64,000 nucleotides of DNA from Fulvia fulva (taxonomy: Eukaryota > Ascomycota > Dothideomycetes > Mycosphaerellales > Mycosphaerellaceae), in NCBI RefSeq assembly GCF_020509005.1, contig NC_063013.1:5704001-5768000 (forward strand), given 5' to 3'. Position 1 is the first letter of the stretch. Each line of letters opens with the position of its first letter. Shown here piece after piece: positions 1 through 11,381 of this stretch. The translations under genes and the position numbers were made by a program. Under the pieces are notes generated by a model. It worked only from the letters and a program-made list of their open reading frames with translations, was not told the origin of the DNA and did no database searches.

Positions 1-582
1 GCACTCGGCGATCGCGTGGCCTATGTGATGGTGAAGGGTGCAGCAGGGTCCAAGGGCTATGAGAAGTCCGAAGATCCCATGTTCGTGCTCGAACACAACC
101 TTCCCATTGACACCAAGTACTATCTGGACAACCAGCTGGCCAAACCACTGGGCCGGATCTTTGAGCCGATCCTTGGCGAGAAGAAAGCCGGACAATTATT
201 GACGGGCGAACACACGCGTGCTATATCTGTCGCGGCGCCCACGATGGGTGGGCTGATGAAGTTCGCCAAGAAGACAGAAACCTGTCTCGGCTGCAAAAAG
301 CCACTTGCCTCGAAAGAGGAACAGGGCGGCGCGGTCGGTGAAGAGTGCAGACCCAGGTTTGCTGAGCTTTATCAGAGATCGCTGAGCAAAGTGGCTGAGC
401 TGGAGGTCCGCTTCAACCGACTATGGACTCAGTGTCAACGCTGCCAAGGCAGCATGCACAACGAAGTGATCTGTTCCAGCAGGGACTGTCCAATCTTCTA
501 CATGAGGATGAAGGCGAAGAAGGACGTCGAAGACGCAGGCAAAGAGATTGACCGCTTTGATCGGGACGCCACATTATGGTAG
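1..582 (+). CDS. POL3: DNA polymerase delta catalytic subunit, C-terminal end (partial)
   Basis: The frame is open from base 1, so this is the last 193 residues of a gene that begins outside the window. The family is the B-family replicative polymerase that synthesises the lagging strand. Visible are the end of the thumb region and the two C-terminal metal-binding modules. CysB is intact: C-x2-C-x9-C-x4-C followed by PIFYMR, the [4Fe-4S] site that also binds the B subunit. CysA begins C-x2-C (codons at 283 and 292) and ends with a Cys at 346, but the expected third cysteine is a glycine (GGT at 337-339). The stop is TAG at 580-582. No intron is seen in this part. Family identity is very secure; the CysA change is read directly from the sequence. 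Confidence 0.96.
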   Translation, partial: ALGDRVAYVMVKGAAGSKGYEKSEDPMFVLEHNLPIDTKYYLDNQLAKPLGRIFEPILGEKKAGQLLTGEHTRAISVAAPTMGGLMKFAKKTETCLGCKKPLASKEEQGGAVGEECRPRFAELYQRSLSKVAELEVRFNRLWTQCQRCQGSMHNEVICSSRDCPIFYMRMKAKKDVEDAGKEIDRFDRDATLW

Positions 583-2120
583 GTGAGGCGCATGCTGTTT
601 TGGTGGGCGTCAGCTGGGATTGATAGGGTCACACGGCCACCGTTGAGTTTAGGAAAGTAGAAGCCTCCGCGGATTATAAGCATCGCAGTACGAAGGAGTT
701 CCTTGTTGAAAGACAGCAGGAGGGCTCTGCTTGTGTTGCCATCCTTGCTCACACGACTCGCACCCTCGCTCGTGCACGGCGTGAAACGTCTGCAGGCGGA
801 TCCCTGGACCGATCAACAATAGAATGTTCCTTATACACGCGTGGCGTGTCTCCACATGATGTCAACCGTCGCATTGCGCGTTTGCAACACCTCTTAACGG
901 CCACCATGCCGCGATATGCGCAATTCTGCTGCCTTTGGAGTGCAGTGAACATCGATTCATGTGCGTCGGCGCAGTCAGCATCTGCAGGTACAATCGCACC
1001 GCGCTCACGTGAGGCACTACTGTCTCACCTTGGACCAGCAGCGAAGCTTAATACACCAAGTTGCGGCGACACGGAGAGCACGGCTGTTCCTGGCGCTAGG
1101 AATCCTGTCGATCCTCCGGCATTCGGCTGACCACTGAGGTGCTGTCCTGCAACCTGCAACATAGCTCTTGCTGCTGTGCGCTTGGCTGAACCACACGGCC
1201 AACAGATCGGTGGAGGCGTGCGCTCACCTGGCGTCAGCTCGCTCGCTTTGACGCGTATAAGACGTGCTCTGCAACGAGACGCGCTAGAAACAGCCTCGCA
1301 AACATGATCTGCTGTGACTGGTGGTGTGGCTTTAGACTCTCGATGTTGTGTTCGTACTTGCCTATCGTGGCCAAGTCTTCTTCAGGCTGAGGGTGAGGGC
1401 AGTCGCCGTTAGGCCTGTCTCACGGGCTCAAACGGCGGACGGCGGCGCTTGTTTTCAGCAGACGAGGGGCTGCTGTTTTTCGCTGGGCCTTTGTACCCTG
1501 TCTGCGATCGGGTGATGTAGCGTGGTCCGCTGCCCGCGACAGACACTCGGGACAGTCCGCATCGCACAGCAGCAACACAGTTGCAGCTTAGGCTTTAACG
1601 AATAGGAGCAACCCTGGCGTGCCTGGCAGCCATCGTCGAGACGTCTTCCTGCCGGCTCTAGGAGTCGAAACTCTGTCCCAAAGTCTTGTGCGTTTAGTGC
1701 AGCTGGTGGACTGGACGTACCTCTAGACCACGACATTCCGGACGGCTGTCTTTCGTGGCGCTGCGGGCTCTGACTTGTGGCCCCTCCCAAGCTTTTGCAA
1801 CGCGCGCAGACGCGATGCGACGATCGGTGCTGTGTGCCGGCCGACTGCGTGCTCAAAACGCTGTCAGCGCAGGGCCAGCGCCGCGGACGCGATGCCTCCG
1901 TGGTGCAGAGCAGACCCGAGCATGATGCTCGTTTAAGGAGGCTGCCGGGCCAGCATCAACAACACAACACAGCACGGCGACCCCCGTCCGCGGACCAGGA
2001 CGGCCAACAGCTCACGGGCCACGCTGCTGCAGCCTGCAGCAGGATGTGTTGTCGCGCTGGCTGGCACCAGGATGCGGGCGGGCGTGGCAGCGAATCGGAG
2101 GATAGTGTTGTGTCGCAGTT

Positions 2121-2132
2121 GGGGGGGGGGGG
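2121..2132 (+). repeat. Homopolymer G12 tract
   Basis: Twelve consecutive G residues in the noncoding region upstream of the homeobox gene. The length could vary between strains or be an assembly artefact. Confidence 0.85.
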
Positions 2133-2454
2133 CTCCAGGGTCTGCCTGTGTGTGGCCTCGACGCGCTTCTCATAGCGCAGCGCACGCGCCGCAACCGGGC
2201 GTCCCGATCAGGTCTCGCAGACTCGCAGGTGGTGGCTAGCTGGCTAGCGCGCTTTGGGAGCCGCAGCGTGCTTGACTGCTTGGAAGTCGGAGACTCAGAC
2301 TACTACTCGCAGCGATTCAAGGGGGTTGCCGCTGATGCTGCAGTGCCAGCAGAGGGAGCCGGCCGACCAGTCCCAGCGCCAGAAACAGCGGCCAGCGGCC
2401 AGCGGTGGACCTTTTACTAGCTAGCTAGTACACTGTACTGCTGCATGGCCCGAG

Positions 2455-2680
2455 TGTCTGCCCTTCTCTTCTCCTCTCTTCCCGTCCCGTCTGTTTAGTG
2501 TCGTCTCGTCTCGTCTCGTCTCTCTGCCTGCACCTGCACCTCTGCTGTCCGGCAGCGAGCGAGCGAGATTGCTTCACCCACCGCCCGCCGTCATCCTCTA
2601 ATCGTTCCTCTACTACTCACTATCGTCACTCTCTCCACCACCCTTTACTCTTGCGTCTCGTTATCGTCGTTGCGCACTGC
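2455..2680 (+). promoter_or_regulatory. Pyrimidine-rich probable core promoter and leader of the homeobox gene
   Basis: A C/T-rich block with four tandem TCGTC units at 2501-2520, about 450-670 bp before the homeobox ATG. Pyrimidine-rich blocks just upstream of transcription starts are frequent in filamentous ascomycete genes. No start site can be fixed from sequence alone. Confidence 0.4.
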
Positions 2681-3127
2681 TACCCTCGATTCGACGCCGG
2701 CATCATCACTCCTTCTGATGCCCAGTCGTCAGCCTTTCCTTTGAACAGCACTGCTATCTTCTTTGACACGACCCTCACGACCGCCGTCACTCTTTCCGGC
2801 GCCGACTCGTTCATTGGACCGCTCATTACTTTCTTTATCCAATACCAGCGCGCAGCACTCAGCATAATCGCCCGAACATCGACTACACCGCCCGCACACG
2901 TCGCAACTCCCGCCAGTGGCCCTATTTTCACCCTCCGCCTGGCCGCCGGAAACCTGTGGACAGCACAGCATCCCTTACTTACCTTGGCCGATTCAGCTGG
3001 TCTTCCATACACCGGCCCATCGCCTCTCACGAACTGGTCCACGACCTCGACATCAATTGTCTAGTACACTTGCGGCTGCGCCACGATCAACGACATCTCC
3101 TTACTGTATCATACTCCGACAGCCGTA

Positions 3128-5333
3128 ATGGCCGAAGTCATGCAGCCTCAGGCTGTACACACCCCACTCATGGACTCGAAGCCCAAGATGGGACAACAAT
3201 CGCCCACCACACCCACCAGCGCCAGTGCAAGCGTCAATTCGAGTCAGAATAACGCCTCGCGTCGGCCGCCCAGGAAGAGCACTCTCACCCAACAGCAGAA
3301 GAACCAGAAGCGTCAACGAGCCACTCAGGACCAGCTCATGACTTTGGAGGTGGAGTTCAACAAGAACCCGACGCCTACCGCCCTTGTGAGAGAGCGGATA
3401 GCGTCAGAGATCAACATGACGGAGCGATCGGTACAGATCTGGTTCCAAAACAGGCAGGTCCAGATATAATGGTCATCGCCTATCGCCATGCTAATTCCCT
3501 TCTAGACGCGCGAAGATAAAGAACATCGCCAAGCGAAGCATCGAGAGCGGCGAAGACTGCGACAGCATCCCCGAATCGATGCGTCAGTATCTGGCAATGC
3601 AGGCATATGGACCAGGCAAAGGGCTCCCCGCTACCATGCTCGGTCGAGGTGGCCCTGGCTTTGGTCCATACGGCGGTGGCACTCTTTGCCTCAACACCGA
3701 CACAACGTCTGGCAAAGTCGTCATTCAGCACTTCCACTGCCGGTCACTATCAATCGGTACATGGCGCCGCGTTGGGCAGAGCACGATGGATCTGGTCATC
3801 TTCTATTCTCCCGACAAGGCATGCGTCACATACTACATCAACAACGACTCTGCGGGCTACAAGATCGAATATCCTTTTGCATGGATCAAGAACATCACAC
3901 TCGAGCAGGGCGATGTGCTGGCACCGGCCGAGGGCGCCTCACAGCGATCAGGTGGTCTAGTCATTGAGTTGACTCGTCCCCCAAAGTTCTACATGGACAG
4001 CTCTGGGAGCGGTGGCTTCTACGAGTGCGGTGACTTCACAGAGGACCAGCAAGCTAGCCAGGTCCTCGTCCATCAGTTGGGTGGTCCTTCCAAGGTGCTG
4101 AGCGGCCAATTGGCCAAGCTCGTATCTCTTGAGGCATACCAGAACCGACACAACATGATGTTCGACCCAAGCCAGTTTGCAGTATCCGCTCCAGTTTCAC
4201 CGATCGGCCATAGGCCTGCCAGCCAACCGAACCACATGATGCATCCTCACACTGGCATGTCTCTCTATTCACCACAGGACATGGGAGCAGGCTTGATGGG
4301 TCCTCCAGGCCCTCGAGGACACAAGCGACAACGTAGCCGATCCGTTCCAACTGCGGTCGATTTCAACATGCTGCGACAGGGACCAATGCCATCCTTCCTC
4401 ATCCAGCACGAAGGTCAACCTCCACAAGCGCCAATGCAAGATCCGAACATCTTCGCTCCGATTCCACATCATGGTGCTCCCGACGGCTTCGTTCCTGGTC
4501 CCGCTGGCCCACATCTTAGCATCGATACTTCGCAGGGCTTCAACATGGGTCTGCAATTCAACGGCTCCTTATCAGCCACCACGGCCAATTCGCCTAGCGA
4601 GTATGGCACGCCTGGATTCTTCACTGCAGGTCCTTCAGCGGATGGTATGCAACAGCCACATTTCAGTCTCAACAATGGCTACCTGGCTGTTGACGCTGGT
4701 AACATGATTGGCACGAGCAACACACCTCTGTCCGCGGTCTCGAGTCACGGAGATCCTGTCATTGCTGATCACTCACCACCACTCAATGGTATGGGCCGTA
4801 GCCAAAGCATCGACATTCTCGGCACACCTGGTGAAAGCTCGCAGCTCGGCAGTGACGAAGGCCTGTATCTGTCAGATGCCTTCAACAAGCAGATCGCGCT
4901 GCCATTCAGAAGCCCGATGTCCGAGCAGGCGTTCCACTCTCCGATGCCAGACGGCATGTTCAACTTCCAATCTCCTCAGCCTGGATCGGAGTCGCAGGAT
5001 CACATGAACGGCGCGCCGCAGATGAACTTTCCAAGCCCGCAGCATGCTCAGGACGGCACTGCCTACAACTCACCGCAGCACTCCGGCCAGAGCCATCAGG
5101 ACAGTGGCGTCGACTTCTCGACGCCGCCTCACGATCAGACTGCCATGTTCAGCGGCCAACAGGATAACACGATGCTGTACCAGGACTCGAAGATGTACTC
5201 AAGCCCTGGTCAGATGCAACAGATACCCGACGATCAGCAATTCTACCACCACAACTCTGGCAACGGATACGACATGCAAGCGCAACAGATGTTCGGCTTC
5301 GTCGATCCTCACACTCTTGGACAGCAGCAGTAG
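3128..5333 (+). CDS. Homeobox transcription factor
   Basis: Two exons, 3128-3453 and 3506-5333, give about 717 residues. The homeodomain lies near residues 50-115: a basic lead-in, QLMTLEVEF helix 1, then recognition helix 3 with WFQNRRAKIK. The 52-bp intron cuts the NR-R codon of helix 3. Only a GC..AG intron (AG then GCAGGT at 3454, acceptor TAG at 3503-3505, branch-like CTAAT at 3491) keeps the homeodomain reading intact; the nearby GT donor shifts the frame. After the homeodomain is a conserved block around [15 protein letters not shown] and then a long Gln/Pro/Ser/Met-rich tail, probably an activation region. The layout resembles fungal developmental homeobox proteins, but I cannot name the orthologue. 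It should act in the nucleus as a DNA-binding regulator. Confidence 0.9.
3454..3505 (+). other. Probable GC-AG intron in the homeodomain
   Basis: A 52-bp intron starting GCAGGT and ending CTAG. Removing exactly these bases restores N-R-R-A-K-I-K across recognition helix 3. Using the GT four bases further on would lose the frame of the 600-codon second exon. Confidence 0.75.
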
Positions 5334-6691
5334 ATGCTGCCCACACTTTGCATCATACAGCTCCACGATAATGAACGCGCCTCGGAAAAGGCCACAAACA
5401 CGGCCGTTGTCTTGCAAATTGGCGTTCGCGACTTACACTTCGTAATATACCCAATAATTTCGTGTGGATGGTTTTGAAAACTCTTTGGCGGTGTCGTATG
5501 TGTCTGGAGATGAAAGAATCTCCTTGTTTTGTTTGGCGGGCCTGATATGAAAATCTCTAATTTTTAGTACCGGCGTTTACAAATGCCGCAGTGCGAGCGT
5601 TGGGGAAAATGGTCTGGATGAGGGTGGCCTCTGGATACAAGGAATTATTGGAGACGGCCCTTAGAGGATACCCAAGGCTGAAGCGGTTTGGTGGAAACAA
5701 CGTTGAGGATGATATTGAACCGGATGGTCATTGGTGGTTTCGCGCAATCAGTAGTCCTACAAGCCAGTAGCGGTCCAGCATGTTCACGTTCCGGTAACGA
5801 TGAAGGGGGACCAGCACTCAGCTTGGTTGTATGAAAAGACTGCTTGTTCAGCATGTTCACCGCTCCCAGGTCGAGTTGGCCGTTTCCCACCAATGCTCCC
5901 AAGCGAGGTCGTGCGCGCCGTGGGACTGGCAAGACACACGACTATACATATTCACTCAGCCAAGCTTGAGAGCTCCGTGACGACCGTGGTAGCTCCAGAT
6001 GATGAGCAGCAAGCGTAACTTGCATGTACCGAAGGCAAGTCATCGTACGGAACACAATAGCCAAGTCATCCGAAGCTCGAGCCCCTTGCCGGCATCTTCG
6101 GCAAGCACTAGCTTGGTCATGCAGCTTGTCTTCTGCTCGCGTGAGCAGGACCTCATCCCGCTGCAAAACACCATCGAGCACGCGACCAGTCAGGTGTTTA
6201 ATGATCCTGCCTCTCTACGCTCATGGGGTTACTTGTGCTACTGCAGATCACTCTTGACTGTAGACATGGAGCTTTTCCACCGTATGCTCAAGCCTGAGCG
6301 AAGAGGAACTTACAGAACCACTGAGGCAGACTGCATTCGACCAAACGATGACCAAGCACTCTATACCATTGACCATCCAGGGTGGGTCTCGACACCAACA
6401 TCTTCAACCCTTCTTACTGTTGTAGATCCCATACACCACCGGCAGCCCGCGGAAGCAACGCACCGAGTCTTACAGCATCACTGGCATCATGTCGTGTAGG
6501 CTTACCACCACCCTCGCCTGTTTCTGCGACATGATAAGGCAAGTCAGCGTACATCATGATCACCGATGGTCGCGTTGTCGCAGATCTCCTTTATCCTTGG
6601 TCTGCACTCTTGACAGTCACAGAGCATTCGATCTCGTGAATAGATCTCATCTTGACATCCTCTGCGAACATCCACAACCGCTCTCGGTACC
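5334..6691. other. Intergenic interval with no recognised gene
   Basis: About 1.36 kb between two genes on the same strand. It must hold the 3' UTR of the homeobox gene and the promoter of the PAP2 gene. No long conserved reading frame, tRNA-like B box or repeat was seen. Confidence 0.6.
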
Positions 6692-8152
6692 ATGGGCATA
6701 GGAGCCTTTGCCGAGCCATTCGTGGTCATTTCCCTCCTTGCAATTGGTTGCTATGTCAATCGTGAGACAAGAGATCCTACAACGATGCTGGTCAGCGCGA
6801 GTCACAAACGAGACGACAGTCTGGAGTCAGGAGGCTCTAGCCCAAGCTCTGAGGCTGGATTGCTCAGTCCGCTTGACAGACCAATCCACGATGCGGCCGC
6901 AAGGACGGACTTCCAAGGTCACCACGTACGAACGATCCAGGTATTTGGATGGCGGAAGGATCTTGTGACGGTCAACACTCGGCAGTTCGCCAGTCGATGG
7001 TTCAGTCGTCTGATCGTTCATCGGAAACCGTTTATTGTTGAGGTTCTGTATTGGGCTTTGATATATTGGGTGAGTGCTATGGACGTGGTGCTCGACGCTA
7101 TTCCGATCTGGACAACATTGCTCGGGCCCTCCAATGCACATCAGCGTAGTCGATGACCAAGATTAAGTACTGACTTCCTTTAGGTCTACCAACTCGCCCG
7201 CGCGTTCTCAGCATATACCCTGGTCGAGGAAACAGTAGACGTGGCTCGTCGGCATGCGCTCCAAGTCATTCACCTCGAGCAAACCCTCGGCATCTTCTGG
7301 GAGCCAGCCATTCAGCAATTCTTCCTGCGATATCCCACCTTGATGCACTGGATCAATCGTACATACAGCTTCGTACACATCCCCGCCACCATCACCTATC
7401 TGATCTGGCTCTACTACCTCACCATCACTGTGAATCGTACTTCCTACGCCGAGACACGCGAGCGTAGTCCGGCAGGACCAGTCCTATATCAGGCTCGACG
7501 ACGTATGATGGCGATGTGCAACTTGATAGCATTTGTCGTGTTCACGGCGTGGCCTTGCATGCCGCCTCGGCTGCTCAGTGATCCTAGCTACGAAGGAGAC
7601 GATGCTCAGGAAGCCAAGTCGTTTGGCTTTGTCGATACTGTCCATAGCGCGGAGGGCGAAAGTAGCGTGTGGACTAAGAACAAGGTAAGCCTTACCTCTT
7701 GGAGATAATGCAAACATAAGTTCTTACATGGCGTGCAGTTCTGCAATCAATATGCCGCCATGCCGTCGCTCCACTTCGGCTACTCTCTCCTCATCGGCTT
7801 GACCATAGCGTTCTTGCCGCTGGCATCTGACAACCGACGCAGAATTGGGACGATGTATGGACTCCGTGTGCCTTCGCTCAGCTTGAAGCGCATCGTGTGC
7901 CTTGCTGTCGGTTTTGGGTATCCTGCGTTAATCCTCACCGCCATCGTGGCGACCGCGAACCACTTTATTCTCGACGCAGTTGCTGGTGCCATGGTATGTG
8001 GTCTCGCTTGGAACGCAGAGCCTTTGACGTTGAACTTGTTGCCCCTGGAAGATCTGTTCTTCTGGTGTATCAGAACACACAAACCAAGTGTGGACGTGGA
8101 ACCGATGCTCAGCCTGGAGGAGAAGCTTGGTGACAGGAGATCACCGACCTGA
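6692..8152 (+). CDS. PAP2-superfamily integral membrane protein, Aur1-like
   Basis: Three exons, 6692-7069, 7184-7684 and 7739-8152, with introns of 114 and 54 bp (GTGAGT..TAG and GTAAGC..CAG, both phase 0), give about 430 residues. The last exon carries two PAP2 catalytic motifs: MPSLH (His305) and ATANHFILD (His368, Asp372). Several hydrophobic segments surround them, and the N-terminal 100 residues include a hydrophobic start and a Ser-rich linker. This arrangement matches the Aur1/inositol-phosphotransferase-like PAP2 branch, which handles phosphorylated lipids at membranes. It is probably not the essential IPC synthase itself, because the N-terminal part differs; the substrate is unknown. 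The start ATG was chosen because it opens directly into a hydrophobic segment. Confidence 0.85.
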
Positions 8153-8192
8153 CGATAGTAATGCTCTTAGCATACAGCAAACCCCAAAGATT

Positions 8193-8927
8193 TCATAGCG
8201 GTTGGTCAAGACCTTGCGGCAAGCCTTCCTTCGGTGCACCTCCATTGATTCTCTCACCACTAACCCAAGCATCCCATCCCGGCACACCCGCTACATAGGC
8301 CTCGTTGTAAGCCGCGAACTCAGTATCAACAGGACTCATCATGCAGTGTTCCAGCCATTTTGCATACCTTCCATCTCCTACACTTCCCTGCACAATCACC
8401 TTCCCCACCCCACGCACACCTTCGAACAGCTTCAAGTTCGTAAAGTCGCAGCTTCCATACATTGCCTGAAAGACTTCCAGCTCCAACACATCAATCCCAG
8501 TAAAGCTCTCCGTAGCCTGTCCATTCGAGAACCTTGCATCTATATCCAGTCGAACATGTATATGATATCGTCGAATGTACGGCAGCATCCGCGGATGCTT
8601 CACCGGAGGCAGACTGACTCTGGTGGGCCGCCTGATCAATAGAAACGACGGCAACGCGCTCAGCAGACTGGGATGTGCCAGGAAGGTATTCTCGCCGTAT
8701 AGTATGGGCGTCCCCTCATTCCAAGCTTGTTTACAAGTGCGCAACACATTCGCACAGAATCGATCGCCGTTGTCGCTGATGCGTCGTGAGCAGTCTTTCT
8801 GGACTAGGAGGAGCTCCCAGATTGCGACTCGGAGCTCTGCTGGGAGACTGAGGATGCGGCAGGTGGGTTGTGGTGCTATGGCGTTGAGCTCTGGGGAGGG
8901 ATGCTCTTTGCGGAGGAGGACGATCAT
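8193..8927 (-). CDS. F-box-like (2EXR-type) fungal protein
   Basis: A single exon of 244 residues. Near residues 25-45 is the LPAELRVAIWELLL signature, followed by a C-K-Q-A-W..E..P-I-L-Y-G-E-N-T-F block. This pairing is typical of the large fungal F-box-like/2EXR family. Such proteins may be substrate receptors of SCF ubiquitin ligases, but many have no tested function. It converges with the PAP2 gene, with only about 40 bp between the stop codons. The substrate is unknown. Confidence 0.75.
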   Translation of the reverse strand: MIVLLRKEHPSPELNAIAPQPTCRILSLPAELRVAIWELLLVQKDCSRRISDNGDRFCANVLRTCKQAWNEGTPILYGENTFLAHPSLLSALPSFLLIRRPTRVSLPPVKHPRMLPYIRRYHIHVRLDIDARFSNGQATESFTGIDVLELEVFQAMYGSCDFTNLKLFEGVRGVGKVIVQGSVGDGRYAKWLEHCMMSPVDTEFAAYNEAYVAGVPGWDAWVSGERINGGAPKEGLPQGLDQPL

Positions 8928-9417
8928 GGTTGGAGTGTGGTATGGAGATGGGAGAGAGATGTGCTACGGGGTCGTCGTGTGATGGGAGGTTGAAACTAAA
9001 GCTATGGTAGCATTTCATGATCAGGTCATTGAGATCGTGCGATAGACTAAGCTCGGGCCGAGATGTTTCCTGCTCGCTGCCATACTATATCGAGCAGGAC
9101 GACATACAGCACTATGCAGCCCTCTAGAAGGTTAGATCGTATTGCTGGAAGATGTTTTAGGAGAAAGAAATCTAGTAAATGAGCCGGTAGCTTTCGAGAG
9201 AAACAAGTGCGGATGTGCTAACAGCAGGCGTTGCATGGTGTGATTAGTTGCATGTACTCATGTATGTCCAAGTATATATGTGTCAATGTCCTGCTACTAC
9301 TGATCCACCAAAGTATACAATGCTGATGAAACAATGTGGTATATTCTCACTAGACGATCAATCATGAATGCGGTCAGTCTTATACCAAGTCGTGAGATCT
9401 TGATATGCTCATTCGTG
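8928..9417. other. Intergenic interval, promoter of the F-box-like gene
   Basis: About 490 bp between two minus-strand genes. It would contain the F-box-like promoter and the 3' UTR of the Zn2Cys6 gene. Nothing else is recognised. Confidence 0.55.
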
Positions 9418-11381
9418 TCATCGTTCCAGAACGTGACCGTTGGTCTGAGGTATCGCTTGTGTGCCATTATTGGCGTGTTCCTGGAAATCGATCGGGAACG
9501 GGAACTCTCCAAGCACATCGTGAGGCAGCTGGAAGGCGTCAAGAGGTGTGTGCATGCCGAGCGAGTTGGTGGAGCGCAACGTGGGCGGCTGGGCGCCAGA
9601 TGTGCCATTTGGGTAGATCGAAGTGCCATTGGCACCGAGACCTCCGGCCAAATCACCGATATTGGCTTGGCCGCTGTTGAATGCCTCAAGCTCTCGGCGC
9701 TGGCCTGACATGAAATGATCAATGATCTGTATTCTTTCTCGGATCTCTTTGCTTGCGCCTGCGGTTGGTTGAAGGGTCGATTCCAAACCCTCGAGAAGAT
9801 CAGCCAGTCCACCTAACGATCCTCGGACGCGGTCATAAGAATCGAGATTCAGTTCGCCGTGCATCAATGTTGACAGAATCTTACCAATCGCGCCCAAATG
9901 ATGCACGAGAGGCGTCGATATTGCGCGAAGATAATGACCCTGTATGCTGCGGAATGCATTGATGACGTGGTCCACGACGTCGCATTTCCTCCATAGATCC
10001 AATTGAGGGCTGCACTCACAGAGCGCAATCCGGACCAACTGAATCGTCGCTTGTATGTTCGCCGCTTGGAATCCAAAAATATCGTGGTTCATGTCGCCTG
10101 TCACGGCCATGCTGTACTCCTTGAAGCGGTCCGGTAGCTCGTCGTAGAGTCCATGGACACTATGCATCACATGCGTATCCGGTATAGCGTCAGAGACAGT
10201 CAAACGCGCAACATCTAATCGATCCCCTCTGGCCTGATTGTTGCGCCTGAGCCGTCCAACCGTGTGTTCTAGTACACGATAAAGATCTGTGGTGAAGTTC
10301 CATCCTCGCAGCCAATTCTGGTTGTTGGTCGGTGATTCAAAACCAGAAAGGAGTTCCTCGTCAGTAGACTCGACCGGGTAGCGCACATTTGAGTGACTTT
10401 CCTGTGATTTGAGTATCGTGTTGAACACGATCGAGGTGTAGACATCCCATGAGTACATTGCCCAGAACAGTCGCCGACGCTCCTCTTTCTCTATCAATGT
10501 GATGTTCTCTGGCCATTGACTTTCATCGTGGAAACGCTGTATCGCACTGAGGGTGTGATAATGTCCAATGTACTGGTGCATAGTAGGGATCTGCCCGTAC
10601 TGAATGCTGGTGATTGCTAGGAGTGCGCAGGCTCGCATGTAGCCTAGTCCTTGCGCCGTGCCGATGTCCTTGGGAATCGTGTCCTGAGCAGCCGAGAAGA
10701 ACATCTCGGTGATGCCGCCCAAGTTCTCCTCAAAATGATATCGACCTTCGATAGCACCGTCGCGCACTCGTGCAGCCGCAAGTGCGCAAGCAGACATGAT
10801 CGAAGCAAAGAAACCGCGGTCTTTCAAGTAGTCCAGATTGTGTAGCCGACTCCGTAAGGTTGGTCCGTGGAAAAAGGGGAACAGCGGATAGACAACTTCC
10901 ATATAGACATCCATGAGACGTTCGATGGTGGACTGGCTAGCCATAGCAAAGTATCGCCAGGCCGTGTTGAGAGAGTCTTGAGGCATGCCTTCACGCATGA
11001 CTTGATGTAATCCATGGTGGTCGGTCGACCCATTGCCATTGGAGAAAGTGGGACTACGGCCTTCTACTTTGATGCTTGGAGAAGTGGGCTGCAACTGGTA
11101 AGCAAGACGAGTGTAAAACACCGACACTGAGCACGTACCGAGACACCTTGCTGCTGCGCAGGCTGAAGGTTGGGAGGTGCACCATTCTGTCCAGACTGGT
11201 TGCGCCTTCGCCTCGAGGGACGCTTGTAGGTGCAGTCCACGGCGAAGTCATAGCAGTTTTGGCATTGGTGCTGAGGATTTTCGGTACTCGGCCGGCATCG
11301 TATGCTGCGTCGATGGCACAGATCGCAAGCCTGCGATATTCGTTGCAGTTTCTTTGGCCGTTCGGGTGGTAGGTTAGGCAT
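9418..11381 (-). CDS. Zn2Cys6 fungal transcription factor
   Basis: Two exons read on the minus strand, 11381-11139 and 11094-9418, joined across a 44-bp intron (GTACGT..CAG, phase 0), give about 639 residues. The N-terminus holds the binuclear zinc cluster C19-x2-C22-x6-C29-x10-C40-x2-C43-x6-C50, followed by a basic PSRRRR stretch. The larger part matches the fungal-specific middle homology region, with the typical RRRLFWAMYSWDVY motif and long helical blocks. The C-terminus is Asn/Gly/Thr-rich. The protein should be nuclear and bind CGG-type sites. No adjacent pathway genes suggest a regulon, so its targets are unknown. Confidence 0.93.

Larger units (their letters stand above)
583..3127. 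other. Long noncoding interval upstream of the homeobox gene
   Basis: About 2.5 kb without a convincing gene; the open frames here are short, overlapping and without family resemblance. It should hold the 3' end of the polymerase transcript and a long promoter/5' UTR for the homeobox gene. Visible simple-sequence features are a 12-G run at 2121-2132, four TCGTC units at 2501-2520 and a C/T-rich stretch from about 2455 to 2680, which looks like a fungal core promoter and leader. Long upstream regions are common for developmental regulators; the function here is inferred. Confidence 0.6.

Noticed and set aside
2498..3064. A 188-codon frame ahead of the homeobox gene
   Set aside because: The frame begins with GTG, is Ser/Thr/Pro/His-rich and lies in the probable 5' leader; a low-complexity leader explains it.
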